This document shows positions 5,462-7,560 of a stretch of DNA of 7,560 nucleotides, piece after piece; position 1 is the stretch's first letter; each line of letters begins with the position of its first letter. The notes under the pieces were generated by a model. That model worked only from the letters and a program-made list of their open reading frames with translations, was not told the origin of the DNA and ran no database searches. A program made the translations under genes and the position numbers. The DNA is from Treponema sp. (GTDB lineage: Bacteria > Spirochaetota > Spirochaetia > Treponematales > Breznakiellaceae). Location: assembly GCA_031259035.1 (NCBI GenBank), contig JAIRLZ010000185.1:1-7560 (forward strand), read 5' to 3'.

Positions 5462-5466
5462 ACGGT

Positions 5467-7113
5467 ATGGCTGTTAACAATGAATTAGACCCCGAACTTG
5501 CCGCTTTGCTGGCTGACTCTTTAACGCCGCAAGATGAATTCCCTGAATACCCCGACGCTTTAGATACGATTTTAGGAATTAGTCAAGAAGACGAAAGCGG
5601 CGATGAAAAGGCGGCGGAAGTTAATTTAAATGCGGATTGTTTTCCCCACATTACAAAGCGATTCGCCGACGAGCCGCTCAAGGTGTTTGACGAGCCGCTG
5701 GCATATTACAAGGAAGCCGTTTCTGATACAGGTGAAAGCGGCGCGCGCTTGCACAATACTATGCAAAAATATATTGGGGCGAAAGACCCTAAAGACAGAA
5801 GCGTCTTTCGTCAGCAGCTTATCCCCTTGTTCTGGGAAATTTTCCACTCTGCGGCGCGGCGCGCAGGCGGAGCCATCTCGGACCCCAAAAAATTTCTGCT
5901 CCGGTATGGGATACTGCATCCCCAGTTGCTTGACGCGGAACAAAGGACGCTATTCTCCAAGATCATTATAGAGAAAGAGTACGATCTGCCGATTTATTAC
6001 ATGGACGAATGGTTCAAAGCTGTGGGCGACGGCGTGATTCGGAATTCGACTTCCGATGAGGTTAAGGTCGCCAAATCCGCAAGGAACGATCATCAGAGAC
6101 AATTGTTGGAAAAGGCTCAGGGTAAAATTGAGGGAATAAAAAACCTGCTCAAGAATAAGACCGTAGAACGGATGAGGAAGGAAAGCTCCCTGAAGGAGGA
6201 TCTTGAGATAACTTTACAGCGCCAACCTTCCAGAAGGGTCCCGGATGCAAGCGAATGTTACAGTGAGCGACAAAGGGGGTATTTCAGCATACTCCAAGAC
6301 GCGCTGGTGTATCTCCTTAGAGTTGATCGTGAGATGGCGTCCATGTATAAGGAGCTTTCACAAGTCGAAGATGAAATGGTTGGATTGCGGGCAAAGATCG
6401 CCGTGGAGAAAGAAGCGGGGGGAACCGATATGAAAGCCGTTGACGCGGAGTTTGAAACAGTACGGCAGATGAGCAAGATGTCCGTAGGCAGGCAGGGAAA
6501 TCATTTTCCGATTCTGACAAAAGAGTATTTCCATAACGGCGTCAACGAAATCGGCAGCCGTGAAAATGTGATCGCCCAGCTCGCGTGGGTAGAGAGCATA
6601 GACCCGGAAGCCTTTTGCCGTATGTACCGGAACAGATTAAACCGCATCATCCCCTATGTGGCGCTGCTGCCGAATTACGGCTATATGGGCGTATGCTGGG
6701 AACCCTTTGACCGCTACAACCGCGCAACCAGCAGGGCGCGCATCGCTATTCCCATGTATCCCAAAAAACTCCAGACGGCCGTGCTTTCGGCGGTGGCGGA
6801 TCTGCGCTGGCAGATCGCCAAAGAAAAAGCCGCGTATTACTGGATGGAAGAAGGGTTGACCGGCTATTATTACCAGTGGTTCATCGAAAAGAAATTGAAA
6901 GGCGATGTAAAGGAAGCCTTTATTGACGACTACATTACATGGATAACCAAGGAAAGTGAAGGCACCCAAAAGCTCGATAAAGAATTGCGGGGCATTTTCT
7001 GGCGTTATCTGCCTTTCGCCCAGCCTATTAAAGAGAAACTCAAGACCCGCAGCTCTGCCTATCAGGAGCTTTACCAACGGGATGTGAACCGCGCCATGTC
7101 AGACGGGTATTGA
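5467..7113 (+). CDS. Unrecognised cytoplasmic coiled-coil protein
   Basis: I do not recognise this 548-residue protein. It has no signal peptide and no membrane segment, so it should be cytoplasmic. The N-terminus is acidic (DPELAALLADS, then DEFPEYPDALD). A globular region (about 60-190) with PLFWEIFHSAAR and a YGILHPQLLD segment follows. Two charged helical stretches likely to form coiled coil come next (about 208-249 and 286-324). The C-terminal part is rich in Trp and Tyr (WVESIDPEAFCRMY; YYWMEEGLTGYYYQWFIEKK near 457-476; FWRYLPFAQP). No enzyme motif (P-loop, metal site, nucleotide fold) was seen. The start is fixed by a good Shine-Dalgarno, and a consensus promoter stands 98 bp before it, so it is probably a well-expressed single-gene unit. 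Coding-like codon use and an uninterrupted frame make the gene real. A scaffold or clade-specific housekeeping role is only a guess. Confidence 0.85.
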   Translation: MAVNNELDPELAALLADSLTPQDEFPEYPDALDTILGISQEDESGDEKAAEVNLNADCFPHITKRFADEPLKVFDEPLAYYKEAVSDTGESGARLHNTMQKYIGAKDPKDRSVFRQQLIPLFWEIFHSAARRAGGAISDPKKFLLRYGILHPQLLDAEQRTLFSKIIIEKEYDLPIYYMDEWFKAVGDGVIRNSTSDEVKVAKSARNDHQRQLLEKAQGKIEGIKNLLKNKTVERMRKESSLKEDLEITLQRQPSRRVPDASECYSERQRGYFSILQDALVYLLRVDREMASMYKELSQVEDEMVGLRAKIAVEKEAGGTDMKAVDAEFETVRQMSKMSVGRQGNHFPILTKEYFHNGVNEIGSRENVIAQLAWVESIDPEAFCRMYRNRLNRIIPYVALLPNYGYMGVCWEPFDRYNRATSRARIAIPMYPKKLQTAVLSAVADLRWQIAKEKAAYYWMEEGLTGYYYQWFIEKKLKGDVKEAFIDDYITWITKESEGTQKLDKELRGIFWRYLPFAQPIKEKLKTRSSAYQELYQRDVNRAMSDGY

Positions 7114-7114
7114 T

Positions 7115-7239
7115 TTTGACGCGCGCCGTCCCGGAGTGGGCGGCGGGCGATATGACGACCGCATACGCGCCGGAGCAGGATTCGTTGGAGGCGCGGGACT
7201 GAGTTGCATTCACGATTCCGTCCCGCGCCGCGCGTCAAA
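7115..7239. repeat. Multibranch GC-rich inverted-repeat structure between convergent genes
   Basis: The outer arms TTTGACGCGCG (7115-7125) and CGCGCGTCAAA (7229-7239) are perfectly complementary over 11 bp. Inside, GGCGCGGGAC (7190-7199) pairs perfectly with GTCCCGCGCC (7220-7229), sharing one base with the outer arm. GCCGTCCC/GGGCGGC pair imperfectly near 7125-7144. The result could be a three-arm junction. It begins two bases after the stop of the coiled-coil gene and lies between convergent genes, so transcription ending is a natural role, but neither strand has a T tract. A repeat element or an RNA is also possible. Confidence 0.5.
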
Positions 7240-7291
7240 CGGCGTATCCCTCACCCGCCTGAAGCCCCTAGCGCCTGTCGTCAAAGACGGC

Positions 7292-7309
7292 GGCGAAGGC
7301 TGATTCGCC
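7292..7309 (-). terminator. Short hairpin after ispD, weak terminator candidate
   Basis: A 6-bp stem, GGCGAA/TTCGCC (7292-7297 and 7304-7309), with a six-base loop lies 22 bp beyond the ispD stop. On the - strand it is followed only by a short CTTT about 10 bases later, so termination efficiency would be poor if this is its role. Confidence 0.25.
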
Positions 7310-7331
7310 TACATGTTTTCCGCACAGGCCC

Positions 7332-7560
7332 CTATTCCAAATCCTGCGGAAACGTTATCTTTTTGTTGGCGGGCGAGCCTTGAATAACGGTGACCGGCCC
7401 GCAAAATTCGCCCCAGATTTCGGCGTCGTCGGTGTAGACGGCGCCCTCTTGCAATTCCCGCATCGCCGCTTTTTCGTGAGCGTAGAGGATGCCGGGAAAC
7501 GCGAAGGCTTGAGGCGTTTGCGCCGCCGCCACACACGCCCGCTTCAAGTGCCGTGTGATG
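7332..7560 (-). CDS. ispD: 2-C-methyl-D-erythritol 4-phosphate cytidylyltransferase, C-terminal part
   Basis: This is the last 75 codons and stop of a gene that continues past the window end. IspD joins MEP to CTP to form CDP-methylerythritol in the non-mevalonate isoprenoid pathway in the cytoplasm. The recognisable C-terminal signature is present: a basic RHLKRACVAA stretch, then QTPQAF, a helix ending in a TDDAEIW segment, and GSPANKKITFPQDLE, which matches the family's GSxxNxKIT-x-x-DL ending. The stop (TAG, complement of 7332-7334) directly follows this ending, so IspF is not fused downstream. The frame stays open to the window edge (residues ITRH at the cut), so the TTG or other internal starts are not the true start. 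It runs convergent to the coiled-coil gene. Confidence 0.88.
   Translation of the reverse strand, partial: ITRHLKRACVAAAQTPQAFAFPGILYAHEKAAMRELQEGAVYTDDAEIWGEFCGPVTVIQGSPANKKITFPQDLE

Overview
The window is about half G+C with tight coding regions and shorter, highly structured spacers. It most resembles a spirochaete of the Treponema type. The supporting signs are a relaxed S-T-A-C lipobox, two lipoproteins, a methylerythritol-phosphate (non-mevalonate) isoprenoid gene, and a composition like that of termite-gut treponemes. This assignment is an inference from general features. No rRNA or marker gene is present to confirm it.

Layout. Bases 1-564 hold no convincing gene. They contain a REP-like hairpin cluster (1-100), further GC-rich hairpins (200-223, 329-357, 371-417), a 35-nt tandem repeat, and an almost ideal sigma-70 promoter (TTGACA, 17 bp, TGTTATAAT). 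That promoter lies so close to the next ATG that the mRNA should be leaderless or nearly so. It drives a two-gene operon: a ribose-family periplasmic-binding lipoprotein (565-1476), then a membrane hybrid histidine kinase (1469-3742) whose TTG start overlaps the end of the first gene by 8 nt. No ABC-transporter permease or ATPase follows. The pair therefore looks like a LuxP/LuxQ-style ligand-sensing module rather than a sugar importer.

Bases 3743-4193 are a spacer with a GC-rich half and an AT-rich half. The AT-rich half holds a nested palindrome with a likely bidirectional terminator at its centre and a separate 13-bp inverted repeat. Then comes a lipoprotein with a divergent NodB (CE4) polysaccharide deacetylase domain (4194-5261).

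A second consensus promoter (5342-5369) and a roughly 91-nt leader able to fold into a long stem-loop precede an unrecognised 548-residue cytoplasmic coiled-coil protein (5467-7113). A GC-rich inverted-repeat structure (7115-7239) separates it from the convergent 3' end of ispD (complement of 7332-7560, running off the window).

The first two genes clearly work together: the envelope binding protein detects a ligand, the kinase relays it, and a phosphotransfer partner elsewhere would be needed to complete the output. The deacetylase, the coiled-coil protein and ispD have no evident functional tie to the sensor pair or to each other.
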